Assembly: GCF_039529295.1 (NCBI RefSeq)
Contig: NZ_BAAAMN010000029.1
Location: 41,654-105,653 of the forward strand
DNA from: Yaniella flava
GTDB lineage: Bacteria > Actinomycetota > Actinomycetes > Actinomycetales > Micrococcaceae
Length of the DNA stretch: 64,000 bases
Direction: 5' to 3'
Shown: in pieces, positions 42,050 to 50,620 of the stretch
Layout of the letters: each line of letters opens with the position of its first letter
Position numbering within the stretch: the first letter of the stretch is position 1
Program-made: the position numbers and the translations under genes
The notes under the pieces: model-generated
Database searches by the model: none
What the model saw: only the letters and a program-made list of their open reading frames with translations
Told to the model about the DNA's origin: nothing

Positions 42050-42956
42050 TAGACCGCCAGTTGTGGCGCTTGTCGGAGCCACGGCAACAGGAAAATCTGA
42101 TCTGGCCGTGGCCCTGGCGCAGGCAGTCGATGGTGAAATTATTAATGCTGATGCCATGCAGTTCTATCAAGGCATGGACATTGGTACGGCGAAAATCACT
42201 GAAGCCGAACAGCAAGGTATTGTTCATCATCTGCTGGATATATACCCGCTGCATGTCGAGGCAACTGTCGCCGGGTTTCAAACGCAAGCTCGAAATACGA
42301 TTACGGATATTCGAACCCGCGACAGAATACCGATTTTGGTCGGCGGATCTGGCCTGTACGTCCGAGCAGCGCTGGACACTTTAGAATTTCCGCCGACCAA
42401 TACTGCGCTACGCCAACAACTCATCGGGGAAGTCGAGTTGTCAGGTATCGACCATCTGGTCAAGGAATTGCAAACAGTGGATCCCGATGCCGCCCACCGG
42501 CTCAGCGATGAGCGACGAATCATTCGTGCAGTAGAAGTGCATCGACTCACGGGTCGACCCTTCAGCTCATTCATGCCGCAACGCGAATATCATCCGGATA
42601 CCCAGCCGGTAGTTCAAATTGGGTTGAGTATTCCCCGTACGCTATTGCACGAGCGAGTCGAACAACGGGTTTATAAGATGTTCGACGCAGGGTGGGTCGA
42701 AGAAGTGAGTCGTCTGCAAGACGCCGGACTGGCCCAGGCCCCAACCGCTTCGAAGGCTATTGGGTACCGCCAAATGCTGGACTACTTGGCCGGTTCCATC
42801 ACCAAAAACGAAGCAATCGAATCTACAATAGTAGCCACGCGGCGATTTGCCCGTCGCCAAGAAACTTGGTTTAAAGCCGATCACCGAGTTCACTGGATTG
42901 ATACACAATCCGATGATCTCGTGGCAGATGCTTTAACCGTCATTGAATCACGCTAG
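42036..42956 (+). CDS. miaA: tRNA dimethylallyltransferase
   Basis: 306 aa. Transfers the dimethylallyl group to A37 of tRNAs reading U-starting codons. P-loop LVGATATGKSDLAVAL at about 11-26, then DAMQFYQGMDIGTAK and VGGSGLYVRA, all family markers. GTG 42036 is the first usable start and overlaps miaB. Needs dimethylallyl diphosphate, so the cell must have an isoprenoid pathway even though dxr and ispG are missing from their usual place here. Confidence 0.94.
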   Translation: MSTHNRPPVVALVGATATGKSDLAVALAQAVDGEIINADAMQFYQGMDIGTAKITEAEQQGIVHHLLDIYPLHVEATVAGFQTQARNTITDIRTRDRIPILVGGSGLYVRAALDTLEFPPTNTALRQQLIGEVELSGIDHLVKELQTVDPDAAHRLSDERRIIRAVEVHRLTGRPFSSFMPQREYHPDTQPVVQIGLSIPRTLLHERVEQRVYKMFDAGWVEEVSRLQDAGLAQAPTASKAIGYRQMLDYLAGSITKNEAIESTIVATRRFARRQETWFKADHRVHWIDTQSDDLVADALTVIESR

Positions 42957-42959
42957 GGT
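42954..42959 (+). promoter_or_regulatory. Leaderless-type -10 before dapF-like gene (TAGGGT)
   Basis: TAGGGT includes the miaA stop codon TAG and ends 6 nt before the ATG at 42966. No ribosome-binding site between. Confidence 0.4.
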
Positions 42960-42965
42960 GCACTC

Positions 42966-43877
42966 ATGACCGCTAAATCACAGCCACTGCACGAGCAAGG
43001 CTTGCTTCGTCAAACTCTTGCTGGGACTCGGTTTGTTAAAATCGCGGGCCCGGTAGGGGACTGGATCGTGTTCTATGATGCCGCGGACGCAATCACGCTC
43101 ACAGAAAAACGCGTTATCGCTCTCTGCGACAGGGTGGGTGGCGTTGGAGCCAGGGGAGTCGTGCTGATAGCCCCGGCCCAAGACTCCTCGAGCGGGACCA
43201 CCCCGCAATCCCGTATCGAGGCGTGGCACGCTGACGGCGCACCAGCCCACAACATGACCGAGCCAGCACGTGCCGCGACCTGCGGCCTGGCTGTCTTGAA
43301 TAAAATTTCGGTCGAGGAAACCAGCCATCACATCTTCGAATCCAACTTTGGGCCGATTACTACGGTCTATACACCTTCATATATTGGTGTCGACATTGGA
43401 CAATGGGCGTTTACTGAACCGAATACGGCCGAAGCAGCAGGCTCAGACGTACTCGTGATGGCGGCAGGACTCACTGATCCACGACCGGGGCTAAGCGTGC
43501 ACATCCAAACCAACCATGTCACCATTGCCGTGGAATCAGTGCACGAGCTTGAAACCATCGATCTTGAGCAGCAACCTTCCCTTGAGCCGCCCCCTACCAT
43601 GCCAACCAGCACCAGTTTCGTCGTACCCCAAGATCCCCTGATGGACGAGCAAATGGGCCAGCTTCGACTGCGGAGCTACACAGAAAATCGGAACGATCAC
43701 GATCTTGCATCCGCCGCTGCCGCTGCGACCGTCGCATTTCAAACTTGGTCAGGGCTCAAGCAGCTAAAGATTTGGAATGTGGCAACCGGACACGGCGACA
43801 TCGTCGTCCAGATGCACGAGAAACAGCGGCTGTCGACCTTCGCTAAGCTATCGACTGCATTCTTTGGCACACTCTAG
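42966..43877 (+). CDS. Degenerate DapF homologue, probable pseudoenzyme
   Basis: 303 aa, intact frame at the usual dapF position between miaA and a methyltransferase. The DapF fold can be followed end to end: LTEKRVIALCDRVGGVGARGV (45-65) matches the family's LCDR-GxGADGV segment, AWHADGAPAHNM (86-97) its N-ADGS-x-MCGNG segment, GVDIGQWAF (141-149), PRPGLSVHIQTNH (172-184) its MGNPH segment, and the region 238-258 its ERGxGET-CGTGA segment. But both catalytic Cys are gone (MCGNG is replaced by N96-M97-T98-E99-P100; CGTGA by S249-A-A-A-A), NPH is TNH, and GADG is GARG. It cannot racemise DAP by the known two-Cys mechanism. Retained ORF implies another role. Confidence 0.8.
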   Translation: MTAKSQPLHEQGLLRQTLAGTRFVKIAGPVGDWIVFYDAADAITLTEKRVIALCDRVGGVGARGVVLIAPAQDSSSGTTPQSRIEAWHADGAPAHNMTEPARAATCGLAVLNKISVEETSHHIFESNFGPITTVYTPSYIGVDIGQWAFTEPNTAEAAGSDVLVMAAGLTDPRPGLSVHIQTNHVTIAVESVHELETIDLEQQPSLEPPPTMPTSTSFVVPQDPLMDEQMGQLRLRSYTENRNDHDLASAAAAATVAFQTWSGLKQLKIWNVATGHGDIVVQMHEKQRLSTFAKLSTAFFGTL

Positions 43878-44491
43878 GCACGCTCGATATGCAAAATACG
43901 GAACCCTTTGTCCGTTGCCGGCCGCCGAACTGTGAATTCCCCAGGACTGTGCTCATCAAGCATCTTGGCAATCCAAGGCATCAGGGAATCGGCTCCAAGT
44001 TTCTTTGCCACCACCAACCAAGCGTGTCCACCATGATTAAGTACCGGCAACCAGCGTGACAAAATCTCATGCAGTGCTTGCTTGCCGATACGGATTGGTG
44101 GATTCGACCAGATCACGTCAAAACGCGCATCCTCAGGCACTTCATCAGGATGTTGCACGGTGATGTTGTCCACGCCGAGACGCGCTGCATTGGAAGCTGT
44201 CAGACTCGCAGCACGTTCGTTGACTTCGATAGCCGTCACGCGAGCGTCCGGAGCGAGGAGCCCCATCGTCAGAGCGACGGGCCCCCACCCAGAACCGATA
44301 TCTAAAAACTCTCCGGCCGTAGGTGGATGGGGGACGTTGTCGAGCAGCACTGCCGTGCCGCGATCAAGGCCATCGGGCGAGAAAATGCTCCCGGCAGTTT
44401 CGACTTCGAAATCTTCTCCAGCCAGTTTCACCTCGACGACGCGTCGACGTGCTTGTCCGATGGGCGCAGCAGAAAAATAGTGATCGTTCAT
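43874..44491 (-). CDS. RsmC-like class I SAM methyltransferase
   Basis: 205 aa, MTS family (rRNA guanine N2-methyltransferase RsmC/RlmG-like, or small homologue). GSIFSPDGLDRGTAVLLDN, motif I FLDIGSGWGPVALTM, and the nucleic-acid N-methyltransferase motif WSNPPIR (NPP-F/I) at the catalytic site. Start ATG 44491 because of the leaderless -10 seven bases upstream; the open frame reaches 44533. Target RNA not certain. Shares CTAG stop overlap with the dapF-like gene. Confidence 0.85.
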   Translation of the reverse strand: MNDHYFSAAPIGQARRRVVEVKLAGEDFEVETAGSIFSPDGLDRGTAVLLDNVPHPPTAGEFLDIGSGWGPVALTMGLLAPDARVTAIEVNERAASLTASNAARLGVDNITVQHPDEVPEDARFDVIWSNPPIRIGKQALHEILSRWLPVLNHGGHAWLVVAKKLGADSLMPWIAKMLDEHSPGEFTVRRPATDKGFRILHIERA

Positions 44492-44498
44492 CGTGCTT

Positions 44499-44504
44499 AG
44501 TCTA
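44499..44504 (-). promoter_or_regulatory. Leaderless-type -10 before rsmC-like gene (TAGACT)
   Basis: On the minus strand TAGACT lies exactly 7 nt before the ATG (44491), same spacing as dapA, dapB and ftsK. Confidence 0.45.
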
Positions 44505-44675
44505 ATACGACCAAGGCCACCAATTGTTGCCATTCCGGGGTGCTGCGGTGAACGATCGCTGGAATACTACACCTCAAGATTGTGTTGTATTGCTTACAAG
44601 AGTGCACAAAACATCACGCGGGTCTCTCCACATTCGTGGCTGATCTCGAGTCGTGGAGCGTCACGTGTGAAAGAC

Positions 44676-44681
44676 TACAAT
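44676..44681 (+). promoter_or_regulatory. Candidate hflX -10 hexamer (TACAAT)
   Basis: TACAAT 30 bp before the hflX ATG, followed by CAAGGAG as ribosome-binding site. The rest of 44505-44711 shows no gene. Confidence 0.4.
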
Positions 44682-44711
44682 TAAGGAATAGAACCTCTGC
44701 ACAAGGAGAAA

Positions 44712-46247
44712 ATGGTCACTCAACACGAACCCACTGATCCTCAAGTTGATCAGCAAGTCAAAAAGCTGATCGATCGGATCTTATCTGCCGAAGATGCGAA
44801 AGCTTCGCACACCCAGGCGGACGATGAGTATGCGAAAAATGCTCAGGCGCTTGATGCCGGGGGATCGAATTACACTGAATTCGATGGTGATCAATTCGAA
44901 TTGGCCCAGCGCCATGCCCTGCGGCGTGTGGCCGGATTATCCACCGAACTGGAGGATGTCACCGAGGTTGAATATCGTCAGCTTCGCTTGGAGAATGTTG
45001 TGTTGGCGGGGCTGTGGACCGAAGGCACAGTAACCGAAGCCGAGCACTCCCTGCGTGAATTGGCCGCACTTGCCAACACTGCCGGGTCGACTGTGCTCGA
45101 CGGGATCATCCAACGACGTCACGCGCCAGATCCGGCAACTTTTCTCGGTCGAGGCAAAGCAGAACAACTCGCTGACGTTGTGCGCGAGCATGGGGCAGAT
45201 ACGATCATCGTTGACACCGAATTGGCGCCATCACAACGTCGCGGGCTCGAAGATGTCTGCCGTGTTAAAGTCATTGACCGTACGGCACTGATCCTCGATA
45301 TTTTTGCCCAACACGCTCAATCTAAAGAGGGTAAGGCTCAAGTCGAGCTAGCCCAGCTGGAATACCTGCTGCCACGACTGCGCGGTTGGGGCGAATCTAT
45401 GTCTCGTCAGGCCGGCGGTCAGGCCGCAGGCGGTGCTGGGATCGGCTCGCGTGGCCCCGGTGAGACGAAGATTGAACTCGACCGTCGTCGAATCCGCGAT
45501 CGGATGGCGAAACTTCGTCGCGAAATCAAAGGCATGAAAAATGCTCGCGAGACGAAGCGAGCTCGCCGACGTCGTAATCAGGTCCCGTCTGTAGCCATCG
45601 CGGGGTATACAAACGCTGGAAAGTCCTCGATCCTCAACCGTTTGACCAAAGCTGGCGTCATAGTAGAAAACGCTTTGTTTGCTACGTTGGACCCGACGGT
45701 CCGATCCGCTGAATCAATTGACGGTGTTGCGTATACGCTCACCGACACGGTCGGTTTCGTTCGGCAGCTTCCGACTCAGTTAGTTGAGGCATTTCGATCG
45801 ACGCTGGAAGAAGTCGATGAAGCGGATCTGATTGTGCATGTTGTTGATGCCTCTCATCCAGAGCCTGAAGCTCAGATTATGGCTGTTCGACAGGTCTTCG
45901 CCGAGACACAGATCGCAGACATTAGTGAACTCATGGTCTTCAACAAAGCAGATGCGGCAGACCCACTTGTGCTGGCGCGATTGCAACGGAAATATCCGCA
46001 GGCGCTGATTGTCTCGGCTGCATCGGGCGAAGGATTCGCACAGCTGGAGGCGGCAATCGCCCAGCGACTACCACGTCCCAGTGTGCACCTGGATTTGTTA
46101 GTGCCTTATACCGACGGCGATGTCGTGCACCGACTACACTCGGATGACACTGAAATTTTGACGGAAACTTATGAACCAGAAGGTACTGCGATGACCGTGC
46201 TGGTCTACCCCCAAGACAAGGACAATTACCTCAGCTATGTCCGGTAA
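44712..46247 (+). CDS. hflX: GTPase HflX
   Basis: 511 aa ribosome-associated GTPase that rescues or splits stalled and damaged ribosomes. N-terminal HflX domain (RRHAPDPATFLGRGKAEQL; GRGKxxQ is diagnostic), helical linker, then G domain: G1 GYTNAGKSSIL, G3 DTVGF, G4 NKAD. CAAGGAG precedes ATG. N-terminal ~70 residues are a variable extension. Overlaps dinG by 11 bp. Confidence 0.95.
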   Translation: MVTQHEPTDPQVDQQVKKLIDRILSAEDAKASHTQADDEYAKNAQALDAGGSNYTEFDGDQFELAQRHALRRVAGLSTELEDVTEVEYRQLRLENVVLAGLWTEGTVTEAEHSLRELAALANTAGSTVLDGIIQRRHAPDPATFLGRGKAEQLADVVREHGADTIIVDTELAPSQRRGLEDVCRVKVIDRTALILDIFAQHAQSKEGKAQVELAQLEYLLPRLRGWGESMSRQAGGQAAGGAGIGSRGPGETKIELDRRRIRDRMAKLRREIKGMKNARETKRARRRRNQVPSVAIAGYTNAGKSSILNRLTKAGVIVENALFATLDPTVRSAESIDGVAYTLTDTVGFVRQLPTQLVEAFRSTLEEVDEADLIVHVVDASHPEPEAQIMAVRQVFAETQIADISELMVFNKADAADPLVLARLQRKYPQALIVSAASGEGFAQLEAAIAQRLPRPSVHLDLLVPYTDGDVVHRLHSDDTEILTETYEPEGTAMTVLVYPQDKDNYLSYVR

Positions 46248-48279
46248 CCAACCGGTAGACACCAAAGCAGCCAGCCAAGCGCAAACGCAAGTGAGCGCCT
46301 GGTTGGCTGATGTCGTTGACGAACTCGGCGGTCAGTCTCGACCCGGTCAACAACAGATGGCCACCGAAGTCACTCAGGCCCTGGAGACTGGTACCCACCT
46401 CTTGGTTCAAGCGGGCACGGGGACCGGTAAATCCCTTGCATATTTGGTGCCGTCAGTGGACTATGCGCTCGGAAGTGATTCTCCGGTGGTCATCGCAACC
46501 GCAACACTTGCGCTACAAAGCCAAATCATCAATCGGGACCTACCCCGTCTCCTGGAGACGTTGAGCCCGGCACTGCCGCGAAGCGTCGATGTCGCGTTGC
46601 TCAAGGGCCGAGCAAACTATGTGTGCAAGTATAAGTTGAATGGTGCAGCAACTGAACCCGATGATGACAGTCTGCTTGGTTCGACAGATGTCACTGGTCA
46701 ACCACTGTCACAACTGGGTGATGAAGTCATGCGCTTACGTTCCTGGGCTGAGGATACTGGCACCGGAGACCGCGATGATCTCAAACCGGGTGTCACGGAT
46801 GAGGCATGGCGGCAAGTATCCGTCTCAGCACGCGAATGTATTGGTGCGTCCAAATGCCCATTTGCCGATGAATGTTTTTCTGAGTTGGCGCGTGAGGCCG
46901 CGGGTGAGGCTGACATTGTTGTCACCAACCATGCTATGCTCGCGATCGCGGCGTTCGAGGACCTCAACATTATGCCTGACACCGATGTGATCGTGATTGA
47001 CGAAGCGCACGAACTCACCGACAGAGTCACTTCGGCGGTCACCACTCATTTGTCCGGTCCAATGATCCGCAGCGTGGCAAAGCAGGCGAGACAAGATGCC
47101 TCGGTTGTGGCCACAGATCTTACCGATGCTGCGGTGGCACTGGAAGCCGCATTCACCCCGGCCCCCACCGGTTGGTTTTCACAAGGACTCAACGAGCACC
47201 AGCTGACCGCGCTGGAAACTGTGCGGGAAGAAACACGGCACATGCTGAGTGACCTGAAAGAAACCGGCAGCGCAGACTCGGAGGACTCCGAACGACAGCT
47301 CACGAAAAACCGTTTGACCGAGATTCTCGACACCGCCGAGCAACTGATTTCAGCGGGATCACAACCCCAGTCAGACACCGTCGTGTGGGCAACCCGACCA
47401 TCGCATTTTGAACCCGGCCAGGGCTGGGTCGAAGCAGACCCGCATGGAGCGCCGCTGCTCTATGCTGCACCATTGTCTATTGCAGGTAAATTCCGAGACA
47501 AACTGCTCAACGAGACCACAACCATCCTCACGTCAGCAACCCTGGCTGTTGGTGGCAAGTTTGACGCGATCACCGGCGATTTAGGATTCACCCTCAACGG
47601 GGGAACCAAGTACAAGACGCTTGATGTCGGTAGCCCCTTTGACTATCCGAAGCAGGGCATACTCTATGTCGCCGATGATCTGCCGAAGCCGGGACCACAG
47701 CCATCAATGCAATCACATGATCGGCTCGAACAGCTGTTGAAAGCATCCAACGGGGGAGCGCTATGTCTGTTCTCCTCGCGTAGTGCGGCAAAAGCGGCAG
47801 CAGAAGAAATGCGCTTACGTTTCGGCAAAGACCTGAACATCCTCGTTCAAGGCGAATCCACACTGTCTGGTCTCATCGATGAGTTCACCGACGACACCAG
47901 TGCGTGCCTTTTTGGGACGCTTACCTTGTGGCAAGGGGTCGATGTGCCAGGGGACGCGTTACGGCTGGTCACCATCGATCGCATTCCCTTCCCACGCCCA
48001 GATGACCCGTTGGCTTCGGCCCGGGCACGCTATATCAGTCAACGCGGCGGCAACGGTTTCATGTCCGTGTCGGCTTCTCACGCGGCAGTCCGGCTAGCCC
48101 AGGGCGCAGGCCGCTTGATACGTTCAACGTCCGACCGCGGGGTGGTCGCTGTGCTTGATTCGAGACTGGCCACTGCCGGTTATGGTGGATTCTTAAAAGC
48201 TTCTATGCCGGATTTCTGGGCCACGCGCTCGACCGAGCAGGTTTTAGGCAGTTTGCGGAGACTCTCTGCCAAGCTATAA
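46237..48279 (+). CDS. dinG: ATP-dependent DNA helicase, DinG/XPD-like
   Basis: 680 aa 5'-3' helicase. Walker A QAGTGTGKSLAYLVP (about 66-80), DEAH box VIDEAHEL, and the C-terminal motifs CLFGTLTLWQGVDVPGD and RLAQGAGRLIRS. The Cys set in the insert (CKYKL, REC, SKCPFADECF) fits a 4Fe-4S cluster as in XPD/DinG. Follows hflX directly; the lexA gene I would expect next is not present. Confidence 0.9.
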   Translation: MSGNQPVDTKAASQAQTQVSAWLADVVDELGGQSRPGQQQMATEVTQALETGTHLLVQAGTGTGKSLAYLVPSVDYALGSDSPVVIATATLALQSQIINRDLPRLLETLSPALPRSVDVALLKGRANYVCKYKLNGAATEPDDDSLLGSTDVTGQPLSQLGDEVMRLRSWAEDTGTGDRDDLKPGVTDEAWRQVSVSARECIGASKCPFADECFSELAREAAGEADIVVTNHAMLAIAAFEDLNIMPDTDVIVIDEAHELTDRVTSAVTTHLSGPMIRSVAKQARQDASVVATDLTDAAVALEAAFTPAPTGWFSQGLNEHQLTALETVREETRHMLSDLKETGSADSEDSERQLTKNRLTEILDTAEQLISAGSQPQSDTVVWATRPSHFEPGQGWVEADPHGAPLLYAAPLSIAGKFRDKLLNETTTILTSATLAVGGKFDAITGDLGFTLNGGTKYKTLDVGSPFDYPKQGILYVADDLPKPGPQPSMQSHDRLEQLLKASNGGALCLFSSRSAAKAAAEEMRLRFGKDLNILVQGESTLSGLIDEFTDDTSACLFGTLTLWQGVDVPGDALRLVTIDRIPFPRPDDPLASARARYISQRGGNGFMSVSASHAAVRLAQGAGRLIRSTSDRGVVAVLDSRLATAGYGGFLKASMPDFWATRSTEQVLGSLRRLSAKL

Positions 48280-48389
48280 AGCAGCTACCGGCCTCGTCGT
48301 TGTGCGTCTTCGGATCCTTATCCTGTCCTACCTGGTTGTTTCAATGAGTACATACGAAGTGTCACTCACAAAACGCCAGGAGGGTATCG

Positions 48390-48743
48390 ATGAGCACTAT
48401 GACGAACACGGGTTCGACCACCTCGACACTCACTTTGACCTGCAAAGGCCGCCGCACGATTCGAACACTCATCGTGATTGGGAGCCTCACAGTGGCCGGT
48501 GTGCTAACGGTTGTCCTGTGGTTTGGACTGCCAGGATCTTCTGCGGTGGCCTCCGACGGTTCTGAGCCAGAGGTGTACCAACAAATCATTGTGCAACCCG
48601 GGGATACGCTGTGGGAAATTTCTAGCAGGTTATCCCACGACTCAGACCAAGCCGTCGTGTTGGAAAAAATCCTGGAATACAACAGCCTGGAAACTTCCCA
48701 TCTAGAAGTCGGTCAACCGCTCTATGTGCCGGCCGTGGAATAG
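48390..48743 (+). CDS. LysM-domain membrane protein
   Basis: 117 aa. Thr-rich N-terminus, one transmembrane segment (about 25-45), then a single LysM domain (YQQIIVQPGDTLWEISSRLS to PLYVPAVE) that should bind peptidoglycan. CAGGAGGG precedes ATG 48390. In related genomes this gene lies between lexA and hisC; here it directly follows dinG. Role in wall attachment inferred. Confidence 0.82.
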   Translation: MSTMTNTGSTTSTLTLTCKGRRTIRTLIVIGSLTVAGVLTVVLWFGLPGSSAVASDGSEPEVYQQIIVQPGDTLWEISSRLSHDSDQAVVLEKILEYNSLETSHLEVGQPLYVPAVE

Positions 48744-48785
48744 TCGTCTGCTGTTCATCGGCGTCACTCGCGGCTCTCAGTGTAT

Positions 48786-48812
48786 CGTCACGGCTATGCT
48801 ATAGCCGTGACG
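48786..48812. promoter_or_regulatory. 12-bp-arm perfect palindrome over the hisC start
   Basis: CGTCACGGCTAT (48786-48797) and its exact complement (48801-48812) with the 3-bp centre GCT. It covers the -10 hexamer TATGCT (48795-48800) and the GTG start (48807). If the mRNA is leaderless this is a DNA operator at -21 to +6; if transcription starts upstream it would be a hairpin hiding the start codon. Confidence 0.6.
48795..48800 (+). promoter_or_regulatory. Leaderless-type -10 before hisC (TATGCT)
   Basis: TATGCT ends 6 nt before the GTG start at 48807, within the palindrome. Confidence 0.45.
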
Positions 48813-49922
48813 AATCAGCATGAACACGCGAACACTACAGCCCTTGAAGCTCTGCCACTTCGAGACAATCTGCGCGGACAATCACCCTATGGTGCACCGC
48901 AGCTTGAAGTGCAGCACCTTCTCAACACCAACGAGAACACTCACCCGGTGCCGCAGCGTGTTGCCGACGCCATAGGCACTGCCGTCCACGAGGCTGCTGC
49001 TTCGCTGAACCGGTATCCGGACCGTGAATTCACTGAACTGCGGCAACGTTTAGCGGCATATGTCGGCCACGGCCTGACACAAGACAATATCTGGGCTGCC
49101 AACGGATCCAACGAGGTACTGCAGCAAGTTCTGCAAGCATTTGGCGGACCTGGTCGCAGGGTCTTGAGCTTTCCGCCGACCTACTCGATGTATCCGTTGT
49201 TGGCGTCGGGAACGAATACCGAATACATCAGTGGTCTCCGGGGCGCAGATTTCACGCTAACGCCTAACTCTGCGGCTCAACAGGTCAAAGAAACCCAGCC
49301 GGATATCGTCTTTCTATGCTCACCAAATAATCCCACCGGTACCGCACTTGGTCTGGATGTGGTGGAAGCCGTCTATGAAGCTGGTCAAGAATTCAACACC
49401 ATGGTTGTCGTTGATGAAGCATACGAAGAGTTCTCCTTGGATGGCACCCAATCAGCGCTGACATTATTGCCGGGTCGCGAACGGCTTATCATTTCACGCA
49501 CCATGTCCAAAGCATTTGCACTCGCCGGGGCCCGGCTTGGATACCTCGCGACATCACCTCAGGTAACGGATGCATTGCGGCTCGTACGGCTCCCGTATCA
49601 TTTATCAGCGATTACACAAGCAGCAGCCAATGCAGCACTCAAACATGTTGACGTGCTGCTCGGGACCGTCGATGAAATCAAATCTCAACGTGACCGCATC
49701 GTCGATGAGCTCCAGCAGATGGGCCTGAGCCCGGCAGTGTCGGATTCAAACTTCGTGTTTTTTGGCTGGTTCGAGGACGCCCATGCAGTTTGGCAAGGTC
49801 TCTTGGATCGCGGAGTGTTAATCCGCGACGTAGGTATACCACACCACCTTCGTGTCACTGCCGGTACCGCAGAAGAAACGACCGCCTTTCTCGTTGCGCT
49901 GCGGGAAGTAATCGCCGCCTAG
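48807..49922 (+). CDS. hisC: Histidinol-phosphate aminotransferase
   Basis: 371 aa fold-type I PLP enzyme. NTNENTHPVPQRVADAI substrate end, CSPNNPTGTALG (Asn/PLP), VVDEAYEEFS, and the PLP Lys in SRTMSKAFALAGARLGY. GTG 48807 is chosen over ATG 48780 because of the leaderless promoter geometry and because upstream codons lie in the palindrome. First histidine gene here; hisD is not next to it. Confidence 0.93.
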   Translation: MTNQHEHANTTALEALPLRDNLRGQSPYGAPQLEVQHLLNTNENTHPVPQRVADAIGTAVHEAAASLNRYPDREFTELRQRLAAYVGHGLTQDNIWAANGSNEVLQQVLQAFGGPGRRVLSFPPTYSMYPLLASGTNTEYISGLRGADFTLTPNSAAQQVKETQPDIVFLCSPNNPTGTALGLDVVEAVYEAGQEFNTMVVVDEAYEEFSLDGTQSALTLLPGRERLIISRTMSKAFALAGARLGYLATSPQVTDALRLVRLPYHLSAITQAAANAALKHVDVLLGTVDEIKSQRDRIVDELQQMGLSPAVSDSNFVFFGWFEDAHAVWQGLLDRGVLIRDVGIPHHLRVTAGTAEETTAFLVALREVIAA

Positions 49923-50002
49923 AATAGCCTGCAACTACCGCGTACGAATTAGACTATGAATTTGCATACCAAAACCGCCGAATAAGGAGCTTCCTGACCT
50001 CA

Positions 50003-50620
50003 ATGGCAGCTGAACTGATCTCTGGTCGTAAAGCCTCGATGACACGAACGACGTCAGAATCTGATGTCTATGTCGAGCTTGACCTCGATGGCACCGGCAC
50101 ATCGGACATTTCCACCGGAGTGCCGTTCTACGACCACATGCTTGATGCTCTAACGCGGCATTCTCTGATGGATCTGACCGTTCAGGCAACCGGGGACACG
50201 CACATCGATGTCCACCACACTGTCGAAGACGTCGCGATCACCCTGGGCGAGGTATTCAAAGTCGCCCTCGGAGATAAGCGCGGCATTCGCCGCTATGGTG
50301 AGTCAACCATCCCGATGGATGAAGCGCTCGCCCGCGCCGTGGTTGACCTGTCTGGCCGCCCATACTTTGTGCACGAAGGTGAGTCCGAAGCTCAGATCTA
50401 CCATCTGATTGGCGGACATTTTACCGGTGCGCTCACACGGCATGTTTTCGAGTCATTTACTTTCCACTCCGCAATAAACGTGCACGTCGACTTGCTGCGT
50501 GGACGCGATCCACACCACATTGTCGAAGTGCAGTTCAAGGCTCTTGCCCGAGCCCTGCGTCAAGCCATCGAACAAGACCCCAGAGTAGAAGGTATCCCGT
50601 CCACGAAGGGTGCGCTGTAG
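50003..50620 (+). CDS. hisB: Imidazoleglycerol-phosphate dehydratase
   Basis: 205 aa monofunctional IGPD. Mn-binding motifs FYDHMLDALTRHS, DVHHTVEDVAITLG, and later FHSAINVHV with DPHHIVE. Start ATG with AAGGAG at 49984-49989 (13-nt spacing). Overlaps hisH by one base. Confidence 0.96.
   Translation: MAAELISGRKASMTRTTSESDVYVELDLDGTGTSDISTGVPFYDHMLDALTRHSLMDLTVQATGDTHIDVHHTVEDVAITLGEVFKVALGDKRGIRRYGESTIPMDEALARAVVDLSGRPYFVHEGESEAQIYHLIGGHFTGALTRHVFESFTFHSAINVHVDLLRGRDPHHIVEVQFKALARALRQAIEQDPRVEGIPSTKGAL

Noticed and set aside
48302..48565. 87-codon plus-strand frame before the LysM gene
   Set aside because: No ribosome-binding site; overlaps the LysM gene out of frame and has no lexA-like or other domain.
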